A stretch of DNA of 41,508 nucleotides, taken from positions 1 to 41,508 of the forward strand of contig MIYU01000021.1 in the NCBI GenBank assembly GCA_001875425.1. Reading direction: 5' to 3'. The notes under the pieces were generated by a model, which was not told where the DNA came from, did no database searches, and saw nothing but the letters and a program-made list of their open reading frames with translations. Every line of letters begins with the position of its first letter. The first letter of the stretch is position 1. Position numbers and translations under genes: made by a program. The DNA comes from Marine Group III euryarchaeote CG-Bathy1 (GTDB lineage: Archaea; Thermoplasmatota; Poseidoniia; MGIII; CG-Epi1). This document shows, in pieces, positions 40,805 through 41,508 of this stretch.

Positions 40805-41508
40805 GTTACTATTTCGTTCAAACGATTTGATTCAACAGCGCGTTTCAGTTCTAAACCTATTCTCTGACCGAAACTCATTGAAGAGCCGTGTAGATATGAA
40901 GAATATGGAGTAAAAGGGGTGCCTGGAGAACCGGGAATTCTCATACTGACATCGAAGATTACGAAATCTTCATGACCTTTTCCAGCATCGACTGCACCTT
41001 GAAGAGCAAATGCTCCAATAATACCTTCTGGATGCATTTCTTTACTAGTTTTAACAAAATTTTCACCTAGTTCGAATGCCTTTTCAAGTAAAGATTCTTT
41101 CATAGTCACTGCAACGTGTCCTGTTTCGATAAGTTTTGGTTGTTGTAATTTTAAAATTTCAGATTGTGCGTCTGCAGGTAGACGTAGAAAACCGTCTAGA
41201 GAGGTTTGACGTCTCATATCTGTGCCCATCAATTCGAGTTGATCTGAAAGCGGAGAATAAAAGAAATTCAAATTTACTTGTGCACCTAAAATAAATTCCT
41301 CGATGACTGCAATTTTGAGAGAAGCTTCTGTAATAGTACCATTCTGCAATAATTCATCCACCCTTAGTTGATATTGTTCTGGACTGGAAGCGAAGAAAAA
41401 GGCCCTTTCATACCCTCTAATCGATTCATTAGCTTTGACTATCACTAAAGAATCAATTTCTGACGGATTGTTGAATATCTTTGGAATTCTTATGCCGGCC
41501 TGTTTTAG
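40801..41508 (-). CDS. purP: PurP, formate-dependent AICAR formyl ligase (partial, cut by right edge)
   Basis: The frame is open from 40801 to the window edge (235 codons), so the N-terminal third is missing. PurP converts AICAR, formate and ATP to FAICAR in archaeal purine synthesis, replacing bacterial PurH formyl transfer. The visible part is the ATP-grasp end: KQAGIRIPKIF, LVIVKANESIRGYERAFFFA (the ATP-binding strand), AVIEEFILGAQVNLNFFYSP, the GTDMRRQTSLDGFLRLPA substrate region and IFDVSMRIPGSPGTPFTPYS with MSFGQRIGLELKRA. A GTG at 41445 is not the start, because the upstream residues match the family. The 3' end overlaps the cystathionine gene by three bases. Confidence 0.92.
   Translation of the reverse strand, partial: LKQAGIRIPKIFNNPSEIDSLVIVKANESIRGYERAFFFASSPEQYQLRVDELLQNGTITEASLKIAVIEEFILGAQVNLNFFYSPLSDQLELMGTDMRRQTSLDGFLRLPADAQSEILKLQQPKLIETGHVAVTMKESLLEKAFELGENFVKTSKEMHPEGIIGAFALQGAVDAGKGHEDFVIFDVSMRIPGSPGTPFTPYSSYLHGSSMSFGQRIGLELKRAVESNRLNEIVT

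Noticed and set aside
41445-41445. GTG at 41445 as the start of PurP
   Set aside because: The 21 codons upstream to the edge encode the conserved PurP sequence LKQAGIRIPKIF, so the gene continues past the window.
1-41508. CRISPR array, insertion sequence, phage or toxin-antitoxin locus
   Set aside because: No regularly spaced repeats, transposase, integrase or paired small toxin genes are visible; gene content and composition look chromosomal throughout.

Overview
The window looks like chromosomal DNA of a marine heterotrophic archaeon, most probably Marine Group II (Poseidoniales, Thermoplasmatota). Archaeal markers are ribosomal protein S17e (18736-18927), a PurP-type purine ligase (right edge), a GPN-loop GTPase, an OLA1/YchF-like GTPase, an archaeal-pattern tRNA-Pro(TGG), and many TATA boxes about 25 bases before a start codon, which implies leaderless transcripts. 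A heterotrophic, protein-degrading life is suggested by a secreted subtilase, a leucine-degradation-like gene pair, class-2 (quinone) dihydroorotate dehydrogenase and very large CARDB-rich surface proteins. The group assignment is inference from gene content, not from a database search.

Layout. 1-2639 (minus): biotin carboxylase (cut by the left edge), a LiuC-like enoyl-CoA hydratase and a GPN GTPase. 2644-5922 (minus): secreted CARDB-repeat protein with a sorting-signal-like C-terminus. 6061-9371 (plus): three tandem AIM24-family genes coupled to a family-5 uracil-DNA glycosylase, then a small membrane protein. 9425-12613 (plus): membrane-anchored subtilase. 12614-15723 (minus): PyrD, a two-gene ABC-2 exporter and a 55-residue membrane ORF. 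15781-17598 (plus): GT2 glycosyltransferase and MFS carrier. 17600-19378: unknown membrane-anchored protein, S17e, PRC-barrel protein, tRNA-Pro. 19384-21216 (minus): DtxR-family regulator and predicted metal exporter behind a perfect palindrome. 21226-26544 (minus): three-gene split glutamate synthase, divergent from an Lrp/AsnC regulator (26646) with its own palindrome. 27132-28547 (plus): purple-acid-phosphatase-like enzyme. 28544-36385 (minus): YggS, YchF and a 2008-residue surface protein with a cytoplasmic zinc ribbon. 36424-40804: an S-adenosylmethionine-cycle block (MetK, SahH, Lrp-type regulator, cystathionine gamma-synthase/lyase family enzyme). 40801-41508 (minus): PurP, cut by the right edge.

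How it works together. Three candidate regulatory circuits can be read: a DtxR/MntR-like autoregulated metal-efflux operon; an Lrp regulator facing the glutamate-synthase operon; and a second Lrp regulator between sahH and the cystathionine enzyme, with TTGTA/TGTATA elements near all the surrounding starts. The most unusual items are the third glutamate-synthase protein (a paralogue of the FMN barrel carrying a CxxCxxCxxxHP ferredoxin-like motif), the AIM24 triplet, the matching C-terminal tails on two secreted proteins, the giant protein that ends in a cytoplasmic zinc ribbon, and bacterial-looking MetK and SahH in an archaeal context. No CRISPR array, insertion sequence, integrase or phage gene was seen. 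No gene-free stretch exceeds 300 bases.
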